A stretch of DNA of 64,000 bases from Prosthecobacter debontii (GTDB lineage Bacteria; Verrucomicrobiota; Verrucomicrobiia; Verrucomicrobiales; Verrucomicrobiaceae): the NCBI RefSeq assembly GCF_900167535.1, contig NZ_FUYE01000002.1, positions 434,001 through 498,000 on the forward strand. The letters are read 5' to 3'. How positions within the stretch are numbered: the first letter of the stretch is position 1; every line of letters starts with the position of its first letter. The position numbers were made by a program, and so were the translations under genes. The notes under the pieces are model-generated. The model made no database searches and was not told the origin of the DNA. It saw only the letters and a program-made list of their open reading frames with translations. Positions 36,123-43,692 of the stretch are shown here, in pieces.

Positions 36123-37091
36123 TCAAGGTAAGACGGTGTTTTCCCAATAAGATCCAAATCTGAGCTCTCTTTCAGAGGGCTCGTCCAGCCAGGTTAGGTC
36201 AGGTCCTAACGGCACGATCCGTGTTGGATTGATCTGTTCATGAGTCATGAAGTAGTGTCGTTTGATATGATCAAAATTGACCGTCTGCTGGATCCCGGAT
36301 TGCTGGTATAAACACCTCACATAACTGCTTAACTGAGGATAACTCTGAATCTGCCGGAGATTGCACTTAAAATGTCCGTGATACACGGCATCAAACCGAA
36401 TCAACGTGCAGAACAACCGCCAATCCGCTTCCGTCAGGTCATTTCCGAGCAGGAATATATTTCTGGTCAATCTCTCCTCCATCGCCCCCAGGGCAGTGAA
36501 CAACTCACCCACCGCTTTCTCATAAGCCTGCTGAGTGGTCGCAAATCCCGCCTTATAGACAGCGTTATTAATCCGGTCGTAAATGTAAGACGACAATGTT
36601 TTTTGTTCGTCTTCGAGATGAGCCGGAAAGGGATCTGTGAAGCGTCGTTGAAAAGCTCTAAAACCGTCTGCAAACATTCGACAGATATCGTCCTCAGAAT
36701 TACTCACGATCGATTGCGTCTGAGTATCCCACAGCACAGGCACCGTGTATCGCCCTTCGAATGAAGGGTCTGACTTCAAGTAAGCCTCGGACAGAAATTG
36801 AAACCCAGCAGCTTGATCTGCGGAATGTCCCAGCCCGTCTCGAAAAGCCCAGCCGCGATCGTCACGCACGGGATCTGCCACGGTCACCCCAATGGCTTTT
36901 TCCAAGCCTAACACCGAGCGAATGATCAGAGTGCGATGTGCCCACGGACAGGCCAATGAAACGTAAAGATGATAGCGGCCTTCTTCCGGTGGAAACTCGC
37001 TGCTTCCATCCGCCACGACCCATCTGCGAAAAGCATCTTCCTGACGCCGAAAGCTACCATCCGTGCTTTGTTCAGCAGGAAACTGGGCCAT
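36123..37091 (-). CDS. Glutathionyl-hydroquinone reductase (YqjG/Xi-class GST)
   Basis: A 322-residue enzyme of the Xi-class glutathione S-transferases. It reduces glutathionyl-hydroquinones using glutathione. The thioredoxin-like N-terminal half contains the catalytic Cys in SLACPWAHRTLI. The all-helical C-terminal half contains RDDRGWAFRDG, YDRINNAVYKAGFATTQ and the hallmark segment EADWRLFCTLIRFDAVYHGHFKCN. Length matches E. coli YqjG (about 330). Convergent with the kinase gene and 18 bases downstream of the zinc-ribbon gene on the same strand. Confidence 0.95.
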   Translation of the reverse strand: MAQFPAEQSTDGSFRRQEDAFRRWVVADGSSEFPPEEGRYHLYVSLACPWAHRTLIIRSVLGLEKAIGVTVADPVRDDRGWAFRDGLGHSADQAAGFQFLSEAYLKSDPSFEGRYTVPVLWDTQTQSIVSNSEDDICRMFADGFRAFQRRFTDPFPAHLEDEQKTLSSYIYDRINNAVYKAGFATTQQAYEKAVGELFTALGAMEERLTRNIFLLGNDLTEADWRLFCTLIRFDAVYHGHFKCNLRQIQSYPQLSSYVRCLYQQSGIQQTVNFDHIKRHYFMTHEQINPTRIVPLGPDLTWLDEPSERELRFGSYWENTVLP

Positions 37092-37109
37092 GATTATCAG
37101 GCGACGAGT

Positions 37110-37568
37110 TTAATTGGGGGGGGCCGTTTGCACTTCTGCCGAATGAGAGATCCTCGGTTTCAAGGCGCTCACTTCATAAGGCCACATGGCGTGACATTTA
37201 CGACAGTAGAACTGCTTTTTGAAAAGGCCCAGATTACTCGCCCACTCTAACAAGAGAGGGGTAATGAGGTATTTCCGAGTGAATTGAGGATACTCGACAG
37301 CAAAGGAGCCGCATTCAATGCAACTGAAGATGTGACCGCACACGGGATCATTCAGATCATGAAGATGCTGAATGAAAGCGATGGCCCGAGAGTAGTCGCC
37401 GTCGTCAACCTGAACGATGGTAAACGCCTTGGGTTTCGTGAAGAAGACAAAAAGCTGAATGTCCCGCTCATCATGCACGCGGGACTTGATGCCTTGTTCA
37501 CTGAACCGCGAGGCAAGCCGATGCGCTTCATGCTCGCTGTCCATGGTGGCTAAGTTGATGTAGTTCAT
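37110..37568 (-). CDS. Hypothetical protein with DUF2007-like domain and zinc ribbon
   Basis: A 152-residue protein. The N-terminal half (INLATMDSEHEAHRLASRFSEQG...VQVDDGDYSRAIAFI) resembles the DUF2007 'putative signal transducing' ferredoxin-like fold. The C-terminal half has two CxxC knuckles, FSCIECGSF and FYCRKCHAMW, forming a probable zinc ribbon. No signal peptide. It is transcribed divergently from the ECF sigma gene across a 301-base gap and probably with the hydroquinone reductase gene. Confidence 0.7.
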   Translation of the reverse strand: MNYINLATMDSEHEAHRLASRFSEQGIKSRVHDERDIQLFVFFTKPKAFTIVQVDDGDYSRAIAFIQHLHDLNDPVCGHIFSCIECGSFAVEYPQFTRKYLITPLLLEWASNLGLFKKQFYCRKCHAMWPYEVSALKPRISHSAEVQTAPPN

Positions 37569-37676
37569 GGTGAAGTGAAGTTAATTTCAAAGGTATTCGC
37601 AGCTTCGGGTCCTCATGCGCCTGCCGTTTTCTCAAGACGTCCAACGAGCCCTGCAAAACCGATTTATTTTTTCAAG

Positions 37677-37698
37677 ATGCACGATGCAAGGCTTGCAT
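37677..37698. promoter_or_regulatory. Candidate activator-binding site upstream of ECF sigma gene
   Basis: ATGC-ACGAT-GCAA (37677-37689) fits the repeated element TTGC-N5-GCAA. Overlapping it, ATGCAAG-G-CTTGCAT (37684-37698) is a perfect 7-bp inverted repeat. The centre lies about 99 bases upstream of the -24 element at 37782, a normal distance for an NtrC-type enhancer site. Confidence 0.6.
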
Positions 37699-37780
37699 TT
37701 CGTCAGTGAATGACAAAACGCGAAACAGCGATCTTCCTTTAACGCGTTGAAAATCAACAAATTTTCAAAATCGAGGCCGG

Positions 37781-37795
37781 AGGCATGGGGTGTGC
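37781..37795 (+). promoter_or_regulatory. Candidate sigma-54 promoter of ECF sigma gene
   Basis: A-GGCATG-GGGT-GTGC matches TGGCACG-N4-TTGC with GG and GC separated by exactly 10 bases. Its -12 element is 75 bases upstream of the start codon. Confidence 0.6.
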
Positions 37796-37869
37796 AAAAG
37801 AGGAAACAGCACCGCATCACACCTCCGATGTGGGAGCGCCTTTCCTCAAACTGACTCGCCTCGCATTTT

Positions 37870-38466
37870 ATGAAAATTACCCCTACCTCCGCTTTCGCCG
37901 AAATGGACGACGAAACCCTCATGGCAAATGTGGCTGCAAAAGAACCGAACGCCCTCTGGGTCATCCACAAACGGTATCACTCGATTCTGAAGTCCATCAT
38001 CATCTCCGTCATTCATGATGAGACCGAAGCTGACGACGTGCTGCAAGAGGTCTTCATCCAGATTTGGACCAATGCCTCCAACTATTCCGTGGAGAAAGGT
38101 AAGGCTGCTGGTTGGCTCATCACTTTGGCTCGCCGCCGTGCCATTGATCGTCTCCGCCAACGCCATGCTTATCAACTGGCCACTGAACGGCTGGAAAAGG
38201 CCTCAAAGCCCTCCAATGCCTACGAAGTGGAGAGTGCTCACCACGACATCGAGAATCACGACATCCGCGCTTACCTGAACAATCTGCTCGACGTTTTGCC
38301 CGTCGCTCAGAAAGAAGTGGTCATCCTGGCCCATCTCCACGGTATGAGTCAGCGCCAGATCGCCTCGAGCACCAGCCTGCCTCTGGGCACGGTTAAAACT
38401 CGCCTTGAACTCGGCATGCGTAAGCTGAGTCACTTGGCTTGTGGCTCCCAGCATAAGGTGATGTGA
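37870..38466 (+). CDS. ECF-type RNA polymerase sigma factor
   Basis: A 198-residue sigma factor with region 2 (NALWVIHKRYHSILKSI, EADDVLQEVFIQIWTN, GWLITLARRRAIDRLRQ) and region 4 (LLDVLPVAQKEVVILAHLHG, then the helix-turn-helix MSQRQIASSTSLPLGTVKTR). These are joined by a short linker, the ECF layout. There is no adjacent anti-sigma gene: the next gene is on the opposite strand and the upstream one encodes a zinc-ribbon protein. A sigma-54-type promoter and an inverted repeat lie upstream, so its amount, rather than an anti-sigma factor, may be the control point. A strong terminator follows. Confidence 0.93.
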   Translation: MKITPTSAFAEMDDETLMANVAAKEPNALWVIHKRYHSILKSIIISVIHDETEADDVLQEVFIQIWTNASNYSVEKGKAAGWLITLARRRAIDRLRQRHAYQLATERLEKASKPSNAYEVESAHHDIENHDIRAYLNNLLDVLPVAQKEVVILAHLHGMSQRQIASSTSLPLGTVKTRLELGMRKLSHLACGSQHKVM

Positions 38467-38497
38467 TTCATCGTCGATCCAATCATTACCCTCTCAA

Positions 38498-38538
38498 GAC
38501 CGGTCCTTGATATTGTATCAGGACCGGTCAGTTGTTTT
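38498..38538. terminator. Bidirectional terminator between ECF sigma and TIM-barrel genes
   Basis: GACCGGTCC (38498-38506) pairs with GGACCGGTC (38521-38529). The stem is extended by TGATA/TATCA after a one-base bulge. The T-rich stretch GTTGTTTTT follows on the plus strand. The 3' arm overlaps the last bases of the minus-strand gene, so the two convergent genes share it. Confidence 0.85.
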
Positions 38539-39364
38539 TACTCACTCCCACCAGATAATCGAAAGCACGCCGAGCTCTAGCCAAGGTATCCGTGATCGAC
38601 TCATAAGGATTACCCGTGAGTTCCAGAATCATCGATCCTTTGAACTGATGCCCTTTGAGCTCACCTAGCAACCAAGGCCAATCGATGATCCCTTCACCGG
38701 GATTGAGATGGGAGTCATAGTCCCCACGGTTATCGTTGGCATGGATCATTTTTAAATGACCGGAGAGCTTGTGCACCACAGTTCCGAGTTCTCTCGCCAA
38801 GCAAGCATGCCCGGTATCCAAACACGTGCCGACATTGCACTCCTGGATCTGACCCAACAAATAAAGCATGTCGCTGATATGGCCGAACAACAAGTGCGGC
38901 AGCATATTCTCTAGCAGAAGATTGACTCCGAGCTGGTGACACTTCTGCGCCACGACATTGAGAGACTCCGCAGCAACCTCCATGTGCAATAAGAACTCCT
39001 CCTGAGGAGGCCTGCCTTCTCTTTCGGGGCCAGGATGCAAAACGACGTTCTTGGCACCCATGGCCGCCGCAGCCTCACATGCGATGCAGAGTTCTTTGAC
39101 CGCATCTTGGCGGGTGTGATCATTGAGGGAGGTGATATCGATCCTGTCGGCAAATGGGGCATGAAATGAAAACGGATGCAGTTCCAACTCACGCATCCGC
39201 TCACCTGCTCGAGCAACCAAGTCATGCTGATGATAATCCAAATGACGCGGATACGAGCAAATTTCAATCTGTCGGAAACCGCTTTCTGCGATACCTTCCA
39301 AAACATCAAAAATGCTTCGGTAATAAAAACAGCCTGTGGACAGGCCGATGGGCCATTGATTCAT
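38528..39364 (-). CDS. Endonuclease IV-like / xylose isomerase-like TIM-barrel protein
   Basis: A 278-residue AP-endonuclease-2 superfamily barrel (Pfam PF01261). This family includes both sugar-phosphate isomerases and the AP endonuclease Nfo. All nine residues that hold the three zinc ions of E. coli endonuclease IV have counterparts: H68 (SFHAPF), H110 (VVLHPG), E152 (LLLEN), D183 and H186 (LDTGHA), H208 (MIHAND), D217 and H219 (YDSHL) and E248 (LELTG). Length is close to Nfo (285). Its ATG overlaps the stop of the primase-like gene (ATGA). Some annotated isomerases/epimerases also keep most of these ligands, so the substrate stays open; the primase neighbour favours DNA. Confidence 0.75.
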   Translation of the reverse strand: MNQWPIGLSTGCFYYRSIFDVLEGIAESGFRQIEICSYPRHLDYHQHDLVARAGERMRELELHPFSFHAPFADRIDITSLNDHTRQDAVKELCIACEAAAAMGAKNVVLHPGPEREGRPPQEEFLLHMEVAAESLNVVAQKCHQLGVNLLLENMLPHLLFGHISDMLYLLGQIQECNVGTCLDTGHACLARELGTVVHKLSGHLKMIHANDNRGDYDSHLNPGEGIIDWPWLLGELKGHQFKGSMILELTGNPYESITDTLARARRAFDYLVGVSKNN

Positions 39365-40761
39365 AACATGGGGTGGGTGAGTAGAGTTTGCCTTAACGGA
39401 GCTAAGCAGGCGCCCGCATCCGCAGGAGAGTGGCAGAAGCCTTTCTCCCGGGTGGAGATGCAGTTGAAATCGATGAGTTCATCCAGCCCCATGGCTCGGA
39501 GTCCCGCGAAGATCCGGGTGTAGAAGTCCGCTCGAATGGCGGCGTTATAATCCATCCAGTCCACTCCCCAGCCGTAAGCTGGGTTTTCGAATTTCGACCG
39601 GATGAAACCGGCGATGTGCCTCGGATGCCAGCCTCGCGCCAGTAAGCTCCGCGTGATGAGTTGCATACCTGCGGGCTTAAGCAGTCGATCATTGGGATCC
39701 TCGACCAAGGCTCTCATGCAGGGTGGTAAGAGCCCAGGTGGGGTATGGTCATAAGTTTCAGGCCAGCGATCACGTGGATCGTGTTGGTCGGAGTAAAAAA
39801 ACTCATGAAACCGCCTGAGGGGTGAGGTCAAATACTCATCCACGAGTTTAGCGGTGCCATGTGATTGGTCAGGGATGCGAACGCAGGCGCGTCTTGCGAG
39901 GTCGCGGACATCAGCCTCATTTTGACGCACCTGAAGCGCCAAATGGACATCCATCTCGTGCAAGGGCACCACCCGCACTAGGGGGATCTGACTCTTCACT
40001 TCAGGATCGTCGGCCAACCCCTGCATCCACGGCTTCAAATAATACGTGAAGGGCTGACGAATCATCCGCGCATACAGAGGATCTCCATATTCAGAAATAT
40101 CCACGGAGACAATTTCTCGTGTTCCTGTTTTGCCAGGCCCCACATGCACTGCCGTGATCTCGACTGGAATGTCCATGAGGGGTGATGCCTCTTGTTTGAT
40201 CCGCTGAGCCACATATTCCATCACGAGGGACTGGGCTGCGAATGCAGCCTGAGCACCTTCACTGATCTGGTCCGCGAAAGCACTCGGCACCGCATTGACA
40301 CATTCCGCGCGCAATTCTGGAGCTGGGTCTAAACCCTCCAGCCGACCAGCCAAGTCTCCTGGCCGCTCGACTCGCCAAACAAAATGATGTCCTTGCCCGG
40401 TTAAGATATGAAGAGGCCGGATACCCCAGCCTAGGAGCAGACACTCAATGGTTTTCACCACCGGTTCTTGGATTTCAAAAGCACGAGCGGCATCCACATG
40501 TGCAGACGCATGGAAATCGAAATTTACATACTCAATGTCGAGGTGGAAAATGAGCGATCGGGAGTCTGCCAAGGAACGCGCGATATCAAGATCCCGTTCC
40601 AAAAACCAATCGAGCTCACGGGGTGGACGAAGCTGGGAACGCTGATACTGATGCCGATCCGAATGCGTCAGATACGCCGCTGAGACCTGATCCAGCGTCT
40701 CGCCGCCGAGAAACTCAATCAAGCGTTGCCGAATTGCGTCGTCTCGATAAAAAGGAGTCAT
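39361..40761 (-). CDS. Putative archaeo-eukaryotic primase-like protein with PriL-like C-terminus
   Basis: A 466-residue protein not matching ordinary bacterial families I know. The first half has features of the AEP primase/polymerase fold: an acidic pair in IFHLDIEYVNFDF (D75, E77), a Gly-His motif LTGQGHHFVWRV (121-126), and a third Asp in VSVDISEYGDP (D221) followed by RMIRQPFTYYLKP. The C-terminal part begins PPCMRALV (C348) and ends with C434, C443 and C452 (FNCIST, GFCHSP, GACLAP), separated by a helical stretch with HPRHIAGF and DYNAAIR. This resembles the four-cysteine [4Fe-4S] domain of the large primase subunit PriL. It is translationally coupled to an endonuclease IV-like gene. 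Assignment is from motif reading only; moderate certainty. Confidence 0.6.
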   Translation of the reverse strand: MTPFYRDDAIRQRLIEFLGGETLDQVSAAYLTHSDRHQYQRSQLRPPRELDWFLERDLDIARSLADSRSLIFHLDIEYVNFDFHASAHVDAARAFEIQEPVVKTIECLLLGWGIRPLHILTGQGHHFVWRVERPGDLAGRLEGLDPAPELRAECVNAVPSAFADQISEGAQAAFAAQSLVMEYVAQRIKQEASPLMDIPVEITAVHVGPGKTGTREIVSVDISEYGDPLYARMIRQPFTYYLKPWMQGLADDPEVKSQIPLVRVVPLHEMDVHLALQVRQNEADVRDLARRACVRIPDQSHGTAKLVDEYLTSPLRRFHEFFYSDQHDPRDRWPETYDHTPPGLLPPCMRALVEDPNDRLLKPAGMQLITRSLLARGWHPRHIAGFIRSKFENPAYGWGVDWMDYNAAIRADFYTRIFAGLRAMGLDELIDFNCISTREKGFCHSPADAGACLAPLRQTLLTHPML

Positions 40762-40881
40762 CCTTCGAGTATCGTTTTTAGCGAACGCAGCGCGTGTTCA
40801 CGTTTCAAGTGAGACGGAAATGGGGGCTCGAAAAGTTTTAGTTTGTGCATTTGACGGAGGCCGCTTGCCCTGACACGGACC

Positions 40882-40917
40882 TTGCACATCGCAAGGTTGA
40901 TATCGTGCAATTTGCGT
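40882..40917. promoter_or_regulatory. Tandem candidate activator-binding sites upstream of kinase-NtrC operon
   Basis: TTGC-ACATC-GCAA (40882-40894; arms extend to CCTTGC/GCAAGG) and GTGC-AATTT-GCGT (40905-40917, weaker) have centres 23 bp apart, about two helical turns. They lie roughly 85-108 bases upstream of the -24 element of the sigma-54-type promoter at 40995. Confidence 0.6.
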
Positions 40918-40994
40918 GCGCGCATTTCCTCCCCACACTGTCAGTGGGTTATTCTCTCCTTTGCTAGGCCCCTCTTGGGCTCCGCAGCTTGTCG

Positions 40995-41009
40995 TGGCAC
41001 AAGCCCTGC
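40995..41009 (+). promoter_or_regulatory. Candidate sigma-54 promoter of kinase-NtrC operon
   Basis: T-GGCACA-AGCC-CTGC matches the sigma-54 consensus at 11 of the 11 fixed positions except G to A and T to C; GG and GC are 10 bases apart. The -12 is 50 bases before the kinase ATG. Confidence 0.7.
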
Positions 41010-41058
41010 AGAGCGAAGCTGAGCGACCGTCACCTCATCCTTCTTTACCCTCCCTCCC

Positions 41059-42213
41059 ATGCCTCATCAATCCTCCAATGATCCAGGTCGCACCATTGTC
41101 ATGGTAGTGGATGACCAGCCTCAGAATGTGAAGCTGGTGAGTGAACTGCTGACGGTAGCCATGGGTTACCAAGTGTTGAAAGCTACCAGCGGGCAGGAAG
41201 CGCTGAGTTTGCTCAAAAAGACTCTGCCTGATCTCATCCTGCTCGATGTACTCATGCCGGAGCAGGATGGCGTGGAAACCTGCAAGATCATCAAGGAGAA
41301 ACCCGAGTTTGCGGACATCCCGATCATCTTTTTGTCCGCAGCCGATGATAAGAACCTCATCGTTCAGGCTTTGGAAAGTGGTGGTGTGGACTACGTCACG
41401 AAGCCATTCAGCCGCGCTGAGTTATTGACCCGCGTGCGCACCCACTTGGCTCTTAAACATGCTCGAGATTCGTTAAAAGCGCTCGCTGAGGATAAGGACG
41501 AGCTGCTCGGCATCCTCACTCATGACTTGAAAAATCACCTGGGCGGCATGCAGATGAGCGCTCAATTGCTGCAAGATCGGATGAGTAGCCGCCTGAACGA
41601 CGAAAAGTTCACTCAACTGGTCGATAACATCCTGCAAAACACAACCCAAATGCTGGCCTTCGTGAAGGAGTTTCTCGCCAACAGCATGGCCGAGCGGGTG
41701 ATTCAATTCAATGTTGAGCCCGTCAATTTAGCGCAAGCAGCCCATCATGCCGTTCGGCAGTATCAGCTGACAGCGGAGAGAAAAGACATCGAACTGATCT
41801 GCCAACTCAACCACGACAGCAGCGCGATTGAGGCCGACCCCAGCGCTCTCAAACAGATCCTGGACAACCTCATCTCCAACGCCATCAAATTTTCGCCTTC
41901 GAATCGCAAAATCTATATCACCGTCGCTCCCGTCAAAGGGGATTGCGTGGAGTGCTGCATCCGCGATGAAGGCCCGGGATTTACAGACGAAGACAAGCTC
42001 CACATGTTCAGACGTTACGCACGCCTCACCGCACGCCCGACTGCTGGCGAACCCAGCACTGGCCTGGGATTGAGTATTGTCAAAAAGTTGGTCGAAGCCA
42101 TGAACGGTCACCTCCGCCTCGACTCCACCCTGGGGCAAGGTAGCGCCTTTACGGTCCGCCTACCCAAAGCCCGCAAAACCCCTTCCCGACAGCCCGCCCC
42201 CTCTCGCCCCTGA
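41059..42213 (+). CDS. Receiver-histidine kinase hybrid paired with NtrC-type regulator
   Basis: A 384-residue soluble kinase with an N-terminal receiver (VVDDQPQN; D63 in LLDVLMPEQDG; Lys in YVTKPFS). A HisKA helix with H155 in GILTHDLKNHL follows, then a complete HATPase domain: ILDNLISNAIKFSP, DEGPGFTDE, GLGLSIVKKLVEAMNGH. No membrane or sensor domain, so the input probably comes through phosphorylation of its own receiver. It lies 8 bases upstream of the NtrC-type regulator gene, which is its likely partner. Related to the kinase at 34874. Confidence 0.93.
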   Translation: MPHQSSNDPGRTIVMVVDDQPQNVKLVSELLTVAMGYQVLKATSGQEALSLLKKTLPDLILLDVLMPEQDGVETCKIIKEKPEFADIPIIFLSAADDKNLIVQALESGGVDYVTKPFSRAELLTRVRTHLALKHARDSLKALAEDKDELLGILTHDLKNHLGGMQMSAQLLQDRMSSRLNDEKFTQLVDNILQNTTQMLAFVKEFLANSMAERVIQFNVEPVNLAQAAHHAVRQYQLTAERKDIELICQLNHDSSAIEADPSALKQILDNLISNAIKFSPSNRKIYITVAPVKGDCVECCIRDEGPGFTDEDKLHMFRRYARLTARPTAGEPSTGLGLSIVKKLVEAMNGHLRLDSTLGQGSAFTVRLPKARKTPSRQPAPSRP

Positions 42214-42221
42214 TCTGCCTC

Positions 42222-43631
42222 ATGGACTTTCTAGTAATCGACGACGAAAAGAGCATCCGTGATGCCACCTGCATGCTCATTGATGACGAGGGTCATTACG
42301 CAGAGCCTGTGATCAACAGCGCTGCAGCCTTGACCCGGCTCAAAGAAGAGAAATACGATGCGATACTTCTCGACCTAAACCTCGGGCCAGAAAATGGTTT
42401 GGATCTGCTTGATACCCTGACCAAGCAGTATTCTCACATCCCTGTCGTTATGTTTACGGCCCAAGGCACCGTGAAGACGGCTGTCGAAGCCATTCGCCGA
42501 GGTGCCTTGGACTTCTTGGAGAAACCCTTTACGCGGGAAGAGTTTAGAGCCGTTCTCGCGCGCCTCACACGGTTCCGCCAGATGAGCCAGCGAATCGAAA
42601 CGCTGGAGAAAGAAGTGAAGGAAGTGCGCCAGCAAGGTGGCCCCGATCCTTTGTTCGACTTCGAGACGCCGGCTATGAAATCTGCCATGGAAGTCCTCAT
42701 GCGCGCTGCCAAAGCGCCTGCCTCCATCATGATTTTGGGTGAAAGCGGCACCGGCAAAAGCGTAGTCGCACGCGCCATCCATCAGCACAGCCATCTCAAG
42801 GACAAACCTTTTGTTACCGTAAGCTGTCCTGCCTTGTCTAAAGAGCTTCTGCAGAGCGAGCTCTTTGGCCATGTCAAAGGAGCTTTCACCGGTGCGATCC
42901 GAGACACCTGGGGCAAGGTCAAGCAAGCCGAAGGCGGCACTCTATTCCTGGATGAAATCGGTGAGTTGCCACTGGAGATTCAGCCTCAACTGCTTCGCCT
43001 TTTACAAGAACGTGAATATGAACGGGTTGGCGAAAGCGTCACACGCAAAGCAGAGGTTCGAGTCATTGCCGCGACTAACCGTGATTTAAAAGAATGCGTG
43101 CGTAACCGCACCTTCCGTGAAGATCTGTTCTTCAGGCTTAACGTGATTTCGGTGGAAATGCCGCCCCTCCGACACCGTGCCGATGATGTGGTGCGCATTG
43201 CCGAGCATTACACCGATTTCTTTGCCCACCAGTTTGGCCGTAAACTGCATAGTTTATCGGACTCAGCGCGCGCGCGGATTGCCAGCTATAGCTGGCCGGG
43301 TAACCTTCGTGAACTCCGAAATGCCATCGAGCGGGCCGTGATTCTGGCAGGTTCCGATAAATTAGAAGCAAGTGATCTGCCGGCAGAAGTTCGCGGGGAT
43401 ATGAGCGGGACTTCCATATCGCATGGAACACCGACTATGTCAGCGGGCGGCGGCTTCGATTTCAGCAGTTGCGAAGGCATGACCTTGCAAGAAATCGAAG
43501 ATGCCTACATCCGGCGTATCCTGGACACGGCCCCTAGCTTGGCAGAAGCCGCCAACATCCTCGGCATTGATCAAGCCACGCTCTATCGAAAGCGTAAAAA
43601 GATGGGTTTGGACGGCAAGGCCCCACGCTAA
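42222..43631 (+). CDS. NtrC-family sigma-54-dependent response regulator
   Basis: A 469-residue transcription activator. Receiver: FLVIDDEKSIRD, D51 in AILLDLNLG, Lys in FLEKPFT. AAA+ domain: Walker A GESGTGKS (173-180), the sigma-54 contact loop GAFTGA (220-225), Walker B GTLFLDEIGELP, and FREDLFFRLNVISVEMPPLR. The C-terminal Fis-type helix-turn-helix is SLAEAANILGIDQATLYRKRK. It should bind enhancer-like sites and open sigma-54 promoters; candidate sites of both kinds lie in front of its own operon and neighbouring genes. Encoded 3 kb from rpoN. Confidence 0.96.
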   Translation: MDFLVIDDEKSIRDATCMLIDDEGHYAEPVINSAAALTRLKEEKYDAILLDLNLGPENGLDLLDTLTKQYSHIPVVMFTAQGTVKTAVEAIRRGALDFLEKPFTREEFRAVLARLTRFRQMSQRIETLEKEVKEVRQQGGPDPLFDFETPAMKSAMEVLMRAAKAPASIMILGESGTGKSVVARAIHQHSHLKDKPFVTVSCPALSKELLQSELFGHVKGAFTGAIRDTWGKVKQAEGGTLFLDEIGELPLEIQPQLLRLLQEREYERVGESVTRKAEVRVIAATNRDLKECVRNRTFREDLFFRLNVISVEMPPLRHRADDVVRIAEHYTDFFAHQFGRKLHSLSDSARARIASYSWPGNLRELRNAIERAVILAGSDKLEASDLPAEVRGDMSGTSISHGTPTMSAGGGFDFSSCEGMTLQEIEDAYIRRILDTAPSLAEAANILGIDQATLYRKRKKMGLDGKAPR

Positions 43632-43643
43632 GGAGATGCGTTA

Positions 43644-43674
43644 GCGAACCCGCTCAAAGGTAGGGCGGGTTCGC
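43644..43674. terminator. Hairpin terminator between convergent genes
   Basis: A perfect 10-bp inverted repeat GCGAACCCGC (43644-43653) / GCGGGTTCGC (43665-43674) has an 11-base loop between the NtrC-type gene and the convergent DUF892 gene. No T-run follows, so termination efficiency is uncertain. Confidence 0.6.
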
Positions 43675-43692
43675 CCAAATAGCCTCCCACTT

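Noticed and set aside
37599-37613. GG-N10-GC spaced site on the minus strand upstream of the zinc-ribbon gene
   Set aside because: Reads AGGACCC-GAAG-CTGC; the -24 half lacks the GGCA common to the six accepted sites, so chance is likely.
40916-41107. 63-residue plus-strand open frame before the receiver-kinase gene
   Set aside because: It spans the predicted sigma-54 promoter and transcription start, so would not be fully transcribed; no family match.
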